Positions 8,962 to 17,296 of a stretch of DNA of 64,000 nt are shown here, piece by piece. The notes beneath the pieces were generated by a model. The model searched no databases and was not told the origin of the DNA. It was given only the letters and a program-made list of their open reading frames with translations. Origin of the DNA: Stutzerimonas stutzeri (lineage in GTDB: Bacteria > Pseudomonadota > Gammaproteobacteria > Pseudomonadales > Pseudomonadaceae); contig NZ_JAMOIE010000004.1 of assembly GCF_024448935.1 (NCBI RefSeq), forward strand, positions 1-64,000. Direction: 5' to 3'. The translations under genes were made by a program, and so were the position numbers. Position 1 is the first letter of the stretch; each line of letters opens with the position of its first letter.

Positions 8962-9813
8962 TTACTGGGCGCAGAGCTGCGCGGCGGTCTTGTCAGTGAT
9001 GTTGGACTCGTCGAAACCGAACGGCTCGACGGTCTTCAGATGCTCTTCGCTACCGAGCCACTGTTTCAGTTCGGCATTCACTGCATCGCGCAAGGCGGTA
9101 TCTTCGGGGCGGAACGCCAGGGCGCCGTAGCCGGTATGTGCCGGATCGTCCTTGAATTCGCTGATCGCCTCGAGGGAATCACCCCCCTTCTCGGCCAGGC
9201 CCTTCATGGTCAGCTGGGTGCCTACTGCGGCGTCTGCGCGGCCGCTGCGCACCGCCTGCCACTGGGCAGTGGTGTCGGGTACCTGCAGGATCTGGTCGTC
9301 GCTGATACCGCCGTCGCGGGCATAAGCCAGGTTCACCGTGCCGGACATGATCGCCAGTTTGGCACCGCTCTTGGCGATGTCCTCGTAGCTGTGCAGGTTC
9401 TTCGGGTTACCCGCTTTGACCAACAGGGTGTCGGGTAGCTGATATTGCGGGTCGGTGAAAATCACCTGCTTGCAGCGCTCGGGCGTGATGTACATGCCGG
9501 CCGCGATCAGATCGAAGCGCCCGGCCCGTAATCCGGGAATCAGCGAACCCCACTCGGTAAGGACCGGTTTGATGGTTTCGATACCCATCCGCTGGAAAAT
9601 CTTTTCGACGATCTCGGGCGATTCGCCTGTGACGCTGCCATCGGTGGCGGTGTAGGCGAAAGGCGTTTCGTTGGCATAGCCGATGCGGACGCTGTTGCTT
9701 TCCTTGATCTCATCGAGGGTGTCGGCCTGGGCCAGGCTTCCAAGCGAGAGGCCGGCCAGTGCGGCGGAGGCGAGCAGCAGCTTGCCGAAACGGAAAGGAC
9801 GTGCGCGATTCAT
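8962..9813 (-). CDS. ehuB: Ectoine/hydroxyectoine periplasmic binding protein
   Basis: Periplasmic solute-binding protein (283 aa, family 3). The signal peptide spans about residues 1-30, with a basic start, a hydrophobic LLLASAALAGLSLGS core and an AQA-like cleavage site. The mature protein begins DTLDEIKESNSVRIGYANE, the type-3 opening, and ends with Cys near the C-terminus (AAQLCAQ). It delivers ectoine to EhuCD/EhuA. First gene of the leftward import operon, divergent from enuR; a candidate EnuR operator lies about 175 bp upstream of its ATG. Confidence 0.92.
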   Translation of the reverse strand: MNRARPFRFGKLLLASAALAGLSLGSLAQADTLDEIKESNSVRIGYANETPFAYTATDGSVTGESPEIVEKIFQRMGIETIKPVLTEWGSLIPGLRAGRFDLIAAGMYITPERCKQVIFTDPQYQLPDTLLVKAGNPKNLHSYEDIAKSGAKLAIMSGTVNLAYARDGGISDDQILQVPDTTAQWQAVRSGRADAAVGTQLTMKGLAEKGGDSLEAISEFKDDPAHTGYGALAFRPEDTALRDAVNAELKQWLGSEEHLKTVEPFGFDESNITDKTAAQLCAQ

Positions 9814-9986
9814 CGTGATTCTCCTGTGCTTTTATGGTTCGCAGGCGGACCTGCTATGTAGGAGGGCAGTTTCAAGAGCATCAGGTCAGGGCATTCCCAG
9901 CCTCAGCGCGGCGTTGGACTTCTTTTTGTGGAGACGTGCGCCGCGTTTCGCCAGGCGAGGATAACAAAAGCCGTTTTGAACAATGG

Positions 9987-10002
9987 ATTGTACTAGGACA
10001 AT
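9987..10002. promoter_or_regulatory. Candidate EnuR operator, site 1 (enuR/ehuB intergenic)
   Basis: The 16-mer ATTGTACTAGGACAAT is a near-perfect inverted repeat (14 of 16 positions symmetrical) centred on CTAG, between divergent ehuB and enuR, ending 54 bp before the enuR ATG. Its reverse complement recurs upstream of eutB with 13 of 16 bases identical, including the 11-mer GTCCTAGTACA. A shared palindrome at two separate promoters of one pathway, one of them the regulator's own, is what an autoregulated operator should look like. That EnuR is the protein that binds it is inference. Confidence 0.6.
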
Positions 10003-10056
10003 TGCATGACACTGCGCTTCGGCCGATCCTGTCGGCTCGACTGAAGGTGGATCGTC

Positions 10057-11466
10057 ATGCGCAACTGGAAACAGGCGTTGCTCGCTGCCCGTAGCGGCGC
10101 GTCGAAATACAAGCTGCTGGTTACCGCCATCGCAACCGACATCGAGCAGGGCAACCTGCAGGATGGCCAACGCCTGCCGCCGCAGCGGCTGCTGGCCGAA
10201 CAGCTCGAAATCAGCGTGCAGACGGTGACCAATGCTTATAAGGAGCTGGAACGCCAGGGCTGGGTGCGCTGCGAAGTCGGGCGTGGCAGCTTTGTCAGCC
10301 GGCGTATCAGCGAGCGCGTCGCCAGCTCGATGCTTGACCGGGGTGAACATTCGCTGCTGGACTTCTCTACGGCACGCATCATCCGTACCGATACCCACGA
10401 CCGTTACTGGAGACAGACCTGCGAGGAATTGGCCGCCGAGCATGAACAGCCGTGGATTCATGCCTGCCGTCCGATCGCCGGCTTCGAGCACCACCGCGAG
10501 GTCGGCGTGCAATGGCTCGCCGGGCTGGGATTGACGGTAGAGCTGCAGGATCTGCTGTTGACCAATGGTACCTCCCACTCGATCTTTCTCGCCCTCGCCT
10601 CGCTGGCGGGACCGGACGATCTGGTTCTCTGCGAAAACTGTACCGACCACGGGGTGATCGGCACTGCCCAGGTCCTTGGCTTCACGCTCCAGGGCGTGGA
10701 GACCGATCGCTATGGCCTCGATCCGGAGCATTTCGAGGATATCTGTGGCAATGAACGGGTCACCGCGCTGGTCTGTACGCCGAACCTGAACAACCCCACC
10801 AACACCATAATGCCGGACATGCGCCGCCGCGAGATCGCCGAGATCGCGCGCCGCTACGGTGTCTATGTGGTCGAGGACGACGTTTACGGCCCGCTGCTCG
10901 GCGAGCAGCGCGACGCCTTGCCGATCAGCCACTACCTGCCAGAGTTGTCCTTCTACTGCACCAGCCTGACCAAGTCGGTACTCACCGGCCTGCGCATCGG
11001 CTATCTGGCCATGCCGCGGCGGCTGGCGCTGCGCACCGAAAGCATCCTGCGAGTGAACAGCTGGATGGCCGCGCCCCTGCTCGGCGAAATTGCCACGCGC
11101 TGGATCGAGCGCGGCCAGGCTGATGAACTGGTGCATCTGCAGCGCGAGCTGATCGCTGGGCGTCAGGCTGCGGTGACTGCCGAACTGGGCGATTATCTGC
11201 GCGGCAGTCACCCGTTTTCCCTCAGCGCCTGGCTGAACGTGCCCGACCACTGGGATCTGGAGGCGCTGCAGCACGAACTGCGCCGGCGCGGGATCGCGCT
11301 GACCCTGCCCGACCCTTTCCTGCCACCGGGGACCCGGCGTCCCAGGGCGATGCGCCTGTGCGTCGGCGCCGAATGCGATGAGGAGCGCTTGCATGAAGGG
11401 TTGTCCAGCATCCGTGAGGTCTTTGAACAGTTTCCGGAAATCCATGAGTTTCGTGGCGCGCGCTAA
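10057..11466 (+). CDS. enuR: MocR-type transcriptional regulator of ectoine catabolism
   Basis: GntR/MocR regulator (469 aa). The N-terminal winged helix-turn-helix covers about residues 17-80 (TDIEQGNLQDGQRLPPQRLL, then VQTVTNAYKELERQGWV). It is followed by an aminotransferase-fold domain that binds PLP: Asp in VEDDVYG (272-278) and the Schiff-base Lys306 in TSLTKSVLTGLRIGY are intact. EnuR family members are known to sense ectoine-derived N-acetyl-diaminobutyrate or diaminobutyrate through PLP. Divergent from ehuB and upstream of eutB, with a palindrome at both promoters. The family is certain; the EnuR assignment rests on context. Confidence 0.92.
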   Translation: MRNWKQALLAARSGASKYKLLVTAIATDIEQGNLQDGQRLPPQRLLAEQLEISVQTVTNAYKELERQGWVRCEVGRGSFVSRRISERVASSMLDRGEHSLLDFSTARIIRTDTHDRYWRQTCEELAAEHEQPWIHACRPIAGFEHHREVGVQWLAGLGLTVELQDLLLTNGTSHSIFLALASLAGPDDLVLCENCTDHGVIGTAQVLGFTLQGVETDRYGLDPEHFEDICGNERVTALVCTPNLNNPTNTIMPDMRRREIAEIARRYGVYVVEDDVYGPLLGEQRDALPISHYLPELSFYCTSLTKSVLTGLRIGYLAMPRRLALRTESILRVNSWMAAPLLGEIATRWIERGQADELVHLQRELIAGRQAAVTAELGDYLRGSHPFSLSAWLNVPDHWDLEALQHELRRRGIALTLPDPFLPPGTRRPRAMRLCVGAECDEERLHEGLSSIREVFEQFPEIHEFRGAR

Positions 11467-11567
11467 AACGGGTCAATGTGCACCAAGTGGTATCGAGCGA
11501 ATAGCTGCAGGCCCCGAAACAGGGCGTATTGGGTCTGCCGAGCGGCACAATTACGGGGCGAAAATAA

Positions 11568-11583
11568 AGAGTCCTAGTACATT
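11568..11583. promoter_or_regulatory. Candidate EnuR operator, site 2 (upstream of eutB)
   Basis: This 16-bp stretch contains GTCCTAGTACA, identical to 11 consecutive bases in the reverse complement of site 1 at 9987-10002. The full alignment matches at 13 of 16 positions. It ends 48 bp before the eutB ATG at 11632, a position compatible with control of a promoter. A much weaker CCTAG-centred match (about 8 of 16) lies at 17507-17522 upstream of doeC and was not annotated. Confidence 0.55.
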
Positions 11584-11631
11584 GTGCTGCTGAAATCGGC
11601 GCTCCTACACTCGGCGCCATTCACCAGCGGA

Positions 11632-12612
11632 ATGTTCGCCATGCAGCCGATTCTTCTTGACCAGCTCTTCGAGGCACGTGAGCGCATCCGCGGTCTCGTT
11701 CGGCACACGCCGCTGGAGCGTTCGGCGTCGCTCAGTCGACTGCTCGGGGTGCCGGTTTGGTTGAAGCTGGAATCGCAGCAGGCCACCGGCAGCTTCAAGC
11801 TGCGCGGGGCGAGCCACGCAGTAGCGCAGTTGTCGGATGCGCAGAAACGCCTCGGCGTGGTTACTGCCTCCACCGGCAATCACGGCCGTGCGCTCGCCTT
11901 CGCTGCGCGGCAGCAAGGGGTCAGGGCCATCGTCTGCCTGTCGCAGTTGGTGCCGTCGAACAAGGTGCAGGCGATCCGCGACCTCGGCGCCGAGGTGGTC
12001 ATCGTCGGCCACAGCCAGGATGCCGCGCAGATCGAGGCCGAACGTATCGCCCGCGAGCAGGGCGCTGCCTTCATTCCGCCTTTTGACCATCCCCACATCA
12101 TCGCCGGCCAGGGCACGCTCGGTCTGGAGCTTCTCGATCAGTGCCCGGACGTCGCCGAGGTTTTGCTGCCGCTGTCCGGTGGCGGCCTGTTCGCGGGTGT
12201 CGCGCTGGCGCTCAAGCATCAGCGCCCAACGATCCGCGTTCATGGCATCAGCATGCGTCGTGGTGCGGCGATGCACGCCAGTCTCGAGGCTGGCCATCCG
12301 GTCGAAGTGCAAGAGTGCGCCAGCCTGGCCGATTCACTCGGCGGCGGCATCGGCCTGAACAATCGCTACACCTTCGCTCTTGTCCGCGAGCTGGCCGACA
12401 GCGTCCAGCTGCTTGACGAGCCGGCGATCGCCGCCGGCATGCGTCATGCCTACCACCAGGAGCGACTGGTGCTCGAAGGGGCCGCCGCGGTGGGCATCGC
12501 CGCCCTGCTGGAGCGATCGATCGAACCGCGTGGGCCGGTGGTCGTGGTGATCAGCGGCCGTAACGTGGATACCGGTCAGCATCTGCGCGTACTCAACGGC
12601 GCCAACGAATAA
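11632..12612 (+). CDS. eutB: Hydroxyectoine utilization dehydratase EutB (threonine dehydratase family)
   Basis: PLP-dependent fold-type II enzyme (326 aa). The PLP lysine is Lys56 in TGSFKLRGA, with the STGNHG phosphate/substrate loop and the Gly-rich PLSGGGLFAG downstream, as in serine/threonine dehydratases. In ectoine clusters EutB is proposed to act with EutC in converting hydroxyectoine to ectoine; the exact reactions are not settled in what I know. ATG 11632 is chosen (GCGGA just upstream); ATG 11641 is the alternative and the frame is open further upstream. First gene of the rightward eutBCDE operon. Confidence 0.88.
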   Translation: MFAMQPILLDQLFEARERIRGLVRHTPLERSASLSRLLGVPVWLKLESQQATGSFKLRGASHAVAQLSDAQKRLGVVTASTGNHGRALAFAARQQGVRAIVCLSQLVPSNKVQAIRDLGAEVVIVGHSQDAAQIEAERIAREQGAAFIPPFDHPHIIAGQGTLGLELLDQCPDVAEVLLPLSGGGLFAGVALALKHQRPTIRVHGISMRRGAAMHASLEAGHPVEVQECASLADSLGGGIGLNNRYTFALVRELADSVQLLDEPAIAAGMRHAYHQERLVLEGAAAVGIAALLERSIEPRGPVVVVISGRNVDTGQHLRVLNGANE

Positions 12613-12674
12613 CTCAACCCAACCCAATCAACCTTGCTACCGGTCCGTCCGGAGCATCCTCGATGGAGATCAAC

Positions 12675-13658
12675 ATGGCCGAGACCATCCTGCTCAGCGA
12701 AACCGATCTCCGCGCCTGCCTGGCCCTCGATCCGGCCAGCCTCGACGCGGTCGAACAGGCATTCCGCCTGCTCGCCACCGCGGCGGTGGCGATGCCGCCG
12801 ATCCTGCGCCTGGACATTCCCGAGCACAACGGCGAGGTCGACGTGAAGACCGCCTACCTGCCCGGTCTGCCGCGTTTTGCCATCAAGGTCAGCCCCGGGT
12901 TCTTCGACAACCCGACGCTCGGCCTGCCCAGCCTCAACGGGCTGATGATGCTGTTCTCGGCGCGCACCGGGCTGCTCGATGCCCTGCTGCTGGACAATGG
13001 CTATCTCACCGCGGTGCGCACGGCCGCCGCCGGGGCGGTGGCGGCGAAATGGCTGAGCCGGGCGGATGCCAGCCGCGTCGCCATTCTCGGCGCCGGCGAG
13101 CAGGCGCGTCTGCAGCTGGCGGCCTTGCGGCTGGTGCGCGACATTCGCCAGGTGCGCATCTGGGCCCGCGACCCGGCGAAGGCGGCGGTATTCGCCGGCG
13201 AGTTGGAGGGGCTCGACGTTCGGGCCATGGATAGCCTGGACGCCACTCTGGACGGCGTCGACATCGCCGTGACCGCTACCCCCAGCCGTACGCCCTTGAT
13301 CCAGACGCACCATTTGCAGACAGGCCTGCACATCACCGCCATGGGCTCGGATGCCGGGCACAAGAACGAGATCGCTGCCGCCGCGCTGGCTGCATGTGAT
13401 CTCTATGTCGCCGACCGGCTCAGCCAGACCCGGGTGCTCGGTGAACTGCACCACGCGCTAGAAGCGGGCGTGGTGGACGACTCATCGTCCTTTGCCGAAC
13501 TCGGCCAGGTGATCGCCGGGCAACACCCCGGACGCACCTCGGCCGGCCAGGTCACCCTGTGCGACCTGACCGGTACCGGCGCGCAAGACACTGCCATCGC
13601 CAGCTTCGCCTTCGACCGGGCGCGCGCAGCGGGCAGGGGTTTCATCTTCAACCCCTGA
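12675..13658 (+). CDS. eutC: Ectoine utilization protein EutC (ornithine cyclodeaminase family)
   Basis: NAD(P)-binding protein of the ornithine cyclodeaminase/mu-crystallin family (327 aa). The Rossmann motif is seen as VAILGAGEQARLQL, and the family segment ITAMGSDAGHKNEI near residue 220. It is thought to cooperate with EutB on hydroxyectoine. ATG 12675 gives the family N-terminus MAETILLSETDLRACLALD and has GGAG six bases upstream; the in-frame ATG at 12663 also has a GGAG and is the alternative. It follows eutB closely and precedes eutD after a short REP-like sequence. Confidence 0.88.
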   Translation: MAETILLSETDLRACLALDPASLDAVEQAFRLLATAAVAMPPILRLDIPEHNGEVDVKTAYLPGLPRFAIKVSPGFFDNPTLGLPSLNGLMMLFSARTGLLDALLLDNGYLTAVRTAAAGAVAAKWLSRADASRVAILGAGEQARLQLAALRLVRDIRQVRIWARDPAKAAVFAGELEGLDVRAMDSLDATLDGVDIAVTATPSRTPLIQTHHLQTGLHITAMGSDAGHKNEIAAAALAACDLYVADRLSQTRVLGELHHALEAGVVDDSSSFAELGQVIAGQHPGRTSAGQVTLCDLTGTGAQDTAIASFAFDRARAAGRGFIFNP

Positions 13659-13699
13659 TCTTCAGACGCGAGCCTACTCGCGCTCGGGCCACACGCCCC

Positions 13700-13726
13700 G
13701 GCTCGCGAGCCAGCTCGCCCCTGCAG
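13700..13726. repeat. REP-like palindrome between eutC and eutD
   Basis: The palindrome GGCTCGCGAGCC (13700-13711) followed by AGCTCGCCCCTGCAG resembles the Pseudomonas REP family (GC-rich stem next to a CTCGC/CTCCTACAG tail). It sits inside the eut operon and could act as an mRNA stabilising hairpin or partial terminator. Assignment to a named REP class is not made. Confidence 0.4.
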
Positions 13727-13759
13727 AGCAAGCGCGGTCCACCCACGAGGGCAAAGAAG

Positions 13760-14950
13760 ATGTCCGAAATCGTCGTCAATCTCCCGTTCAGCCGGGAGGA
13801 ATATGCGTTGCGTATCGCCAAGGTTCGCCAGGCCATGGCCGCCCGTGGTATCGAGTTGCTGATCGTTACCGACCCGTCGAACATGGCCTGGCTGACCGGC
13901 TATGACGGCTGGTCGTTCTACGTGCATCAGTGCGTGCTACTGACGCTCGAGGGCGATCCGCTGTGGTTCGGCCGTGACCAGGACGCCAATGGCGCACGCC
14001 GCACGGTGTTCATGGGCGACGACGATATCGTCGGCTACCCGGACCACTACGTGCAGTCCAGCGTGCGTCATCCGATGGACTACCTGTCCCGCGAGGTGAT
14101 CGCCGCGCGCGGCTGGGAGCACCTGGCCATTGGCGTGGAGATGGACAACTACTACTTCAGCGCGGCGGCCTTCCGCTCGCTGCAGCAGCACCTGCCGCAT
14201 ACGCGCTTTCTCGATGCCACCGCGCTGGTCAACTGGCGGCGGGCGGTGAAATCGCCACAGGAGATCGAGTACATGCGCGTCGCCGCGCGCATCGTCCAAC
14301 GCATGCACGAGGCGATCTTTGAGCGCATCGAGCCGGGGCTGCGCAAGAACGAACTGGTTGCGGACATCTACCGCGCCGGCATTCTCGGCGTTGACGGGCA
14401 CGGTGGCGACTACCCGGCCATCGTGCCGTTGCTGCCGACCGGCGCCGACGCCAGCGCGCCGCATCTGACCTGGAACGACAGCCCGTTCCGGCTGGGCACC
14501 GGCACCTACTTCGAGGTTGCTGGCTGCTACAAGCGTTACCACTGCCCGCTGTCGCGCACCATCTACCTGGGCAAGCCGCCGGCACACTTTCTCGAAGCCG
14601 AGCAGGCCGTGGTCGAGGGCATCTCCGCGGGTCTTGCGGTGGCGCGCCCGGGCAACACCACCGGCGACATCGCCCGCGCCTTCCTCAGGGTGCTCGACAA
14701 GTTCGACCTGCAGAAGGACAGCCGCTGTGGCTACCCCATCGGCATCAGCTACCCGCCGGACTGGGGCGAGCGGACCATGAGTCTGCGCCCGAGCGATGAA
14801 AGCGTGCTCGAGCCGGGCATGACCTTCCATTTCATCCCCGGGTTGTGGATGGATGATTGGGGCCTGGAAATCACCGAAAGCATCCTGATCACCGAGACCG
14901 GGATGGAAACCTTCTGCGACTTGCCACGCAAGCTTTACGTCAAGGACTGA
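13760..14950 (+). CDS. eutD: Ectoine hydrolase (M24 peptidase family)
   Basis: Opens the ectoine ring to N-alpha-acetyl-L-2,4-diaminobutyrate, the first committed step of ectoine breakdown (also called DoeA). The 396-aa protein has the creatinase-type N-terminal domain (IELLIVTDPSNMAWLTGYDG, about residues 33-52) and the C-terminal pita-bread fold, with FEVAGCYKRYHCPLSRTIYL and the late GMTFHFIPGLWMDDWG. The ATG at 13760 gives MSEIVVNLPF; the frame opens upstream within eutC but without similarity. Only 3 bp separate it from eutE. Confidence 0.93.
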   Translation: MSEIVVNLPFSREEYALRIAKVRQAMAARGIELLIVTDPSNMAWLTGYDGWSFYVHQCVLLTLEGDPLWFGRDQDANGARRTVFMGDDDIVGYPDHYVQSSVRHPMDYLSREVIAARGWEHLAIGVEMDNYYFSAAAFRSLQQHLPHTRFLDATALVNWRRAVKSPQEIEYMRVAARIVQRMHEAIFERIEPGLRKNELVADIYRAGILGVDGHGGDYPAIVPLLPTGADASAPHLTWNDSPFRLGTGTYFEVAGCYKRYHCPLSRTIYLGKPPAHFLEAEQAVVEGISAGLAVARPGNTTGDIARAFLRVLDKFDLQKDSRCGYPIGISYPPDWGERTMSLRPSDESVLEPGMTFHFIPGLWMDDWGLEITESILITETGMETFCDLPRKLYVKD

Positions 14951-14953
14951 GCC

Positions 14954-15958
14954 ATGACCGACACTCCGCAGCGCAATCCCATCAGCCCCACCGTCGAGTT
15001 CGAGCAAGACGGGGTGCAGCACGGCTATCTGCGCCTGCCCTATTCGCGCGACGATTCGGCCTGGGGCGCGGTGATGATTCCGATCAGCGTGGTGAGGAAC
15101 GGCGCGGGGCCCACCGCGCTGTTCACCGGCGGCAACCACGGTGACGAATACGAGGGCCCGCTGGCGCTGAGCAAGTTGGCCTGCAGCCTCGATCCGGCGC
15201 GCGTGCATGGGCGGGTGATCATCGTCCCGTTCATGAACGCCCCGGCGGTGTGGTCCGGCACCCGAACCTCGCCGATCGACCGGGGCAACCTGAACCGCAG
15301 CTTCCCTGGTCGCCCCGATGGCAGCGTGACGCAGAAGATCGCCGACTACTTCCAGCGCAGCCTGCTGCCGCTGGCGGACCTGGTGCTGGATATCCATTCC
15401 GGCGGCAAAACCCTCGACTTCCTGCCGTTCGCCGCCTGCCACGTATTACCCGACAAGGCCCAGCAGGCGCGCTGCGAGGCCGGCATGCGAGCGTTCGCGG
15501 CGCCTTACTGCATGCGCATGCTGGAGCAGGACGCGCTGGGCATGTACGACACCGCGGCAGAAGCGCAGGGCAAGGTGTTCGTCACCACCGAGCTCGGCGG
15601 TGGCGGCTCCATCAGCGCCAGGACGTTGGCCATCGCCGAGCGTGGCGTGCGCAATCTGCTGATTCATTTCGACATGCTCGACGGCGAAATCGAACCGGCC
15701 GATTCGGTGTTGCTGGACATGCCGGATGCCGATTGCTACGTATGCAGCGAGAGCGATGGCCTGCTCGAGCTGTGCAAGGAGCTGGGCGAGGCCGTTCAGG
15801 CCGGCGAACTGGTGGCGCGGGTACATGACGCGCGTCGTACCGGTGTGGCGCCGGTGGAGTACCGGGCTCGGCGGGGCGGCCTGCTCAGCGCTCGGCACTT
15901 TCCGGGGCGGGTGCAGAGTGGCGACACGCTGGCGGTGATTGCCGAGGTGGTGCGGTGA
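14954..15958 (+). CDS. eutE: N-alpha-acetyl-L-2,4-diaminobutyrate deacetylase
   Basis: Zinc-dependent deacylase of the succinylglutamate desuccinylase/aspartoacylase family (334 aa; DoeB). It removes acetate from the EutD product to give L-2,4-diaminobutyrate. Zinc ligands are visible as His62 and Glu65 in GGNHGDEYEG and the later His in LDIHSGG; TTELGGGGSISA follows, and the C-terminal part has the beta-domain typical of the family. It follows eutD by 3 bp and precedes an AsnC-type regulator. Confidence 0.92.
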   Translation: MTDTPQRNPISPTVEFEQDGVQHGYLRLPYSRDDSAWGAVMIPISVVRNGAGPTALFTGGNHGDEYEGPLALSKLACSLDPARVHGRVIIVPFMNAPAVWSGTRTSPIDRGNLNRSFPGRPDGSVTQKIADYFQRSLLPLADLVLDIHSGGKTLDFLPFAACHVLPDKAQQARCEAGMRAFAAPYCMRMLEQDALGMYDTAAEAQGKVFVTTELGGGGSISARTLAIAERGVRNLLIHFDMLDGEIEPADSVLLDMPDADCYVCSESDGLLELCKELGEAVQAGELVARVHDARRTGVAPVEYRARRGGLLSARHFPGRVQSGDTLAVIAEVVR

Positions 15959-16004
15959 CCAGGCTGACTGCGCGCCGGAGCGTGCCGGCTCGCGGGGAGG
16001 AATC

Positions 16005-16499
16005 ATGCACAAGCTCGATCGCTATGACCTGAAGATCCTGCGCATCCTCTCCGAGGACGGGCGGATCACCAAGTCGGCGCTGGCCGAGGCGATCAACCTG
16101 TCGGTGACCCCGGCCTGGGAGCGGGTACGCAAGCTCGAGGCTGCTGGGTTGGTGCGCGGATATCATGCGCTGATCGATTGGGGCGCGCTGTTTCGCACCC
16201 AGCAGGTGCTGGTGGAGATCAGCCTGGCGCGGCACACCGCGCAGAACATGCGCCGTTTCGAACAGCGTCTGGCCGAGGCCCCGGAGGTCGCCTTCTGTTA
16301 TGCCACGGGCGGCGGCGTCGACTACATCGCGATGATCCGCGCGCGCGACATCGATCACTACCAGCGCTTCATCGACACGTTGCTGTTGGAAGATCTGGGC
16401 ATCGAGCGCTACTACACTTATATCGTCACCAAGAACGTCAAGCGCGACGAGAGCGGTGTCCCGGCGGGGCTTGATGATGAGCGCCTTTCGGCCTCGTGA
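16005..16499 (+). CDS. Lrp/AsnC family regulator of the ectoine cluster (DoeX-type)
   Basis: Feast/famine regulator (164 aa) with an N-terminal helix-turn-helix (DLKILRILSEDGRITKSALA...VTPAWERVRKLEAAG) and a C-terminal RAM effector domain. ATG 16005 has an excellent ribosome site, GGGGAGGAATC. Ectoine clusters often carry such a gene (called doeX or asnC) after eutE/doeB, where it is believed to fine-tune expression with EnuR. It ends the tight eut operon; the next gene, yhhQ, has its own leader. Confidence 0.88.
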   Translation: MHKLDRYDLKILRILSEDGRITKSALAEAINLSVTPAWERVRKLEAAGLVRGYHALIDWGALFRTQQVLVEISLARHTAQNMRRFEQRLAEAPEVAFCYATGGGVDYIAMIRARDIDHYQRFIDTLLLEDLGIERYYTYIVTKNVKRDESGVPAGLDDERLSAS

Positions 16500-16583
16500 A
16501 GCGAGGCGTTCTGACCGGCGCGGCTGTACCCTGGCCCGGTTTATCACTAGAATGCGCGCCGCCTTGGCCCTGTCGGCCCGGCA

Positions 16584-16624
16584 AATGGGTTCCCTCACCC
16601 CATCACTTCCAAAAAAGGACAAGG
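16584..16624 (+). promoter_or_regulatory. Candidate preQ1-I riboswitch upstream of yhhQ
   Basis: Directly 5' of yhhQ the leader can form an ATGGG/CCCAT stem (16585-16589 with 16598-16602) closing the loop TTCCCTCAC. An A-rich tail AAAAAAGGACAAGG follows and runs into the ribosome-binding site. This is the plan of the class I preQ1 aptamer: a short GGG/CCC stem with GG-TTC and ACCC elements, then an A-run whose GGA can pair with TCC in the loop as a pseudoknot masking the Shine-Dalgarno. The downstream gene is a queuosine-precursor transporter, a known target of this RNA. Covariance scoring was not possible here. Confidence 0.55.
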
Positions 16625-16628
16625 CAAC

Positions 16629-17282
16629 ATGCTGCAGATTTCGTCGTCGGTCCGTCGTGCCACCCTGGCCGGCCTGATCGCTTTTCACATCCTGATCATC
16701 ATCGCCAGCAATTATCTCGTGCAACTGCCGATCACCCTGTTCGGCTGGCACACCACCTGGGGGGCGTTCAGCTTTCCGTTCATCTTCCTGGCTACCGACC
16801 TGACCGTGCGCCTGCTCGGCAAGGGCCCGGCGCGGCGTGTAATCGCCCAGGTCATGGTGCCTGCGCTGGTGGCGTCCTACGTGGTCTCTGTGCTGTTCCA
16901 TCAGGGCGCGTTCAGTGGTTTCGCGGCGTTGGGCGAGTTCAACCTGTTCGTGTTCCGCATTGCCATTGCCAGCTTCCTCGCCTACGTCTTGGGTCAGATT
17001 CTCGACATCCAGGTGTTCGACCGGCTGCGGCGGCTGCGCCAGTGGTGGGTCGCGCCGACGACCTCCACGATATTCGGCAATCTGCTGGATACCTTCGTAT
17101 TCTTCTCCATCGCCTTCTGGCACAGCGACGACGCCTTCATGGCGGCCAACTGGGTGGAGATCGCCAGCGTCGATTACGTGATCAAGCTGGCCATCAGCCT
17201 GGCGCTGTTCGTGCCGCTCTACGGCATGCTGCTCAACGCCATCGTGCGCATGTTGCCGCAGCAGAAGAGCGTCACGGTGTAA
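16629..17282 (+). CDS. yhhQ: Queuosine precursor (7-deazaguanine) transporter
   Basis: Integral inner-membrane protein (217 aa, about six helices) of the YhhQ/COG1738 family, which takes up preQ0 or preQ1 for tRNA queuosine modification. Hydrophobic segments cover residues 12-36, 44-60, 76-95, 105-125 and beyond; the conserved FPFIFLATDLTVRLLGK stretch and the C-terminal STIFGNLLDTFVFFSIAFW with a conserved Asp are family hallmarks. A candidate preQ1 riboswitch precedes it. It has no metabolic link to the ectoine genes around it and splits eutBCDE from doeCD. Confidence 0.9.
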   Translation: MLQISSSVRRATLAGLIAFHILIIIASNYLVQLPITLFGWHTTWGAFSFPFIFLATDLTVRLLGKGPARRVIAQVMVPALVASYVVSVLFHQGAFSGFAALGEFNLFVFRIAIASFLAYVLGQILDIQVFDRLRRLRQWWVAPTTSTIFGNLLDTFVFFSIAFWHSDDAFMAANWVEIASVDYVIKLAISLALFVPLYGMLLNAIVRMLPQQKSVTV

Positions 17283-17296
17283 GCGGGAAATCCGGT

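Noticed and set aside
9886-11445. Long open frame (519 codons) on the minus strand across enuR
   Set aside because: Exact antisense of enuR, whose product has complete HTH and PLP-binding motifs; the antisense product has none. A GC-rich codon shadow.
13937-15442. 501-codon minus-strand frame across eutD/eutE
   Set aside because: Antisense shadow of two well-supported genes; His/Arg/Gln-rich composition without domains.
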